DNA from: Svornostia sp051306365
Lineage (GTDB): Bacteria > Actinomycetota > Thermoleophilia > Solirubrobacterales > Solirubrobacteraceae
DNA length: 21,882 bases
Reading direction: 5' to 3'
Assembly: GCA_051306365.1 (NCBI GenBank)
Contig: JBPPNC010000229.1
Span: 1-21,882, forward strand
Shown: one piece after another, positions 21,880-21,882 of the stretch
Numbering within the stretch: the stretch's first letter is position 1
Layout of the letters: each line of letters begins with the position of its first letter
Notes under the pieces: model-generated
Database searches by the model: none
Told to the model about the DNA's origin: nothing
The model's input: the letters and a program-made list of their open reading frames with translations, nothing else
Position numbers and translations under genes: made by a program

Positions 21880-21882
21880 AGG

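Overview
The window is very GC-rich DNA with strongly G/C-ending codons. It carries an actinobacterial ribosomal protein/alpha-operon tail, an actinobacterial-style NAD-dependent DNA ligase and high-GC Gram-positive lipoproteins. The protein sequences look most like class Thermoleophilia (Solirubrobacterales). That placement is from memory of family sequences, not from a search. No CRISPR array, phage, integrase or insertion sequence is visible, and I see no clear new multi-gene system.

Layout. (1) 1-1213, minus strand: the start of a membrane-anchored protein with a long Pro/Ala/Glu/Thr-rich tail, running off the left edge. (2) 1304-4433: the translation/transcription operon rpmJ-rpsM-rpsK-rpsD-rpoA-rplQ, with a candidate promoter and a hairpin terminator. 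(3) 4614-8444: truA, then surE-ligA with a 4-nt overlap. A broken PASTA-domain remnant and a 30-bp imperfect palindrome lie between truA and surE. (4) 8533-8718: the C-terminal third of a glyoxalase/VOC gene. (5) 8720-11257: divergent D-Ala-D-Ala carboxypeptidase and patatin-like phospholipase. (6) 11279-14223, minus strand: long-chain acyl-CoA synthetase, a 59-aa helix-turn-helix-like protein and a Nif3-family protein. (7) 14251-14661: a small unknown gene transcribed away from Nif3 through a shared 10-bp promoter core, then tRNA-Pro(CGG) and its terminator. (8) 14721-15121: a wrecked TetR regulator/glycosyltransferase pair. (9) 15213-17105: DUF1622 membrane protein, FAS1 lipoprotein, a convergent unknown cytosolic protein and a zinc-ribbon reading frame without a normal start codon. 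(10) 17459-21879: a ROK regulator followed by a xylose-type (CUT2) ABC importer: binding protein, single-domain ATPase and permease.

How the parts work together. Region 2 makes ribosomal proteins and RNA polymerase alpha from one transcript. Region 10 is a sugar-responsive uptake operon in which the ROK protein probably senses the sugar or its phosphate and controls the importer. The other genes are housekeeping functions: tRNA pseudouridylation, nucleotide phosphatase, DNA ligation, cell-wall trimming and lipid turnover.

The main things worth a second look are the gene remnants lodged between intact genes (PASTA, VOC, TetR plus glycosyltransferase), the shared divergent -10 element at 14232-14241, and a recurring TAnnnT element 7-12 nt before start codons that lack a Shine-Dalgarno (apparent leaderless expression). 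Also notable are the 30-bp palindrome upstream of surE and a lineage-like substitution in the ligase OB-fold motif.
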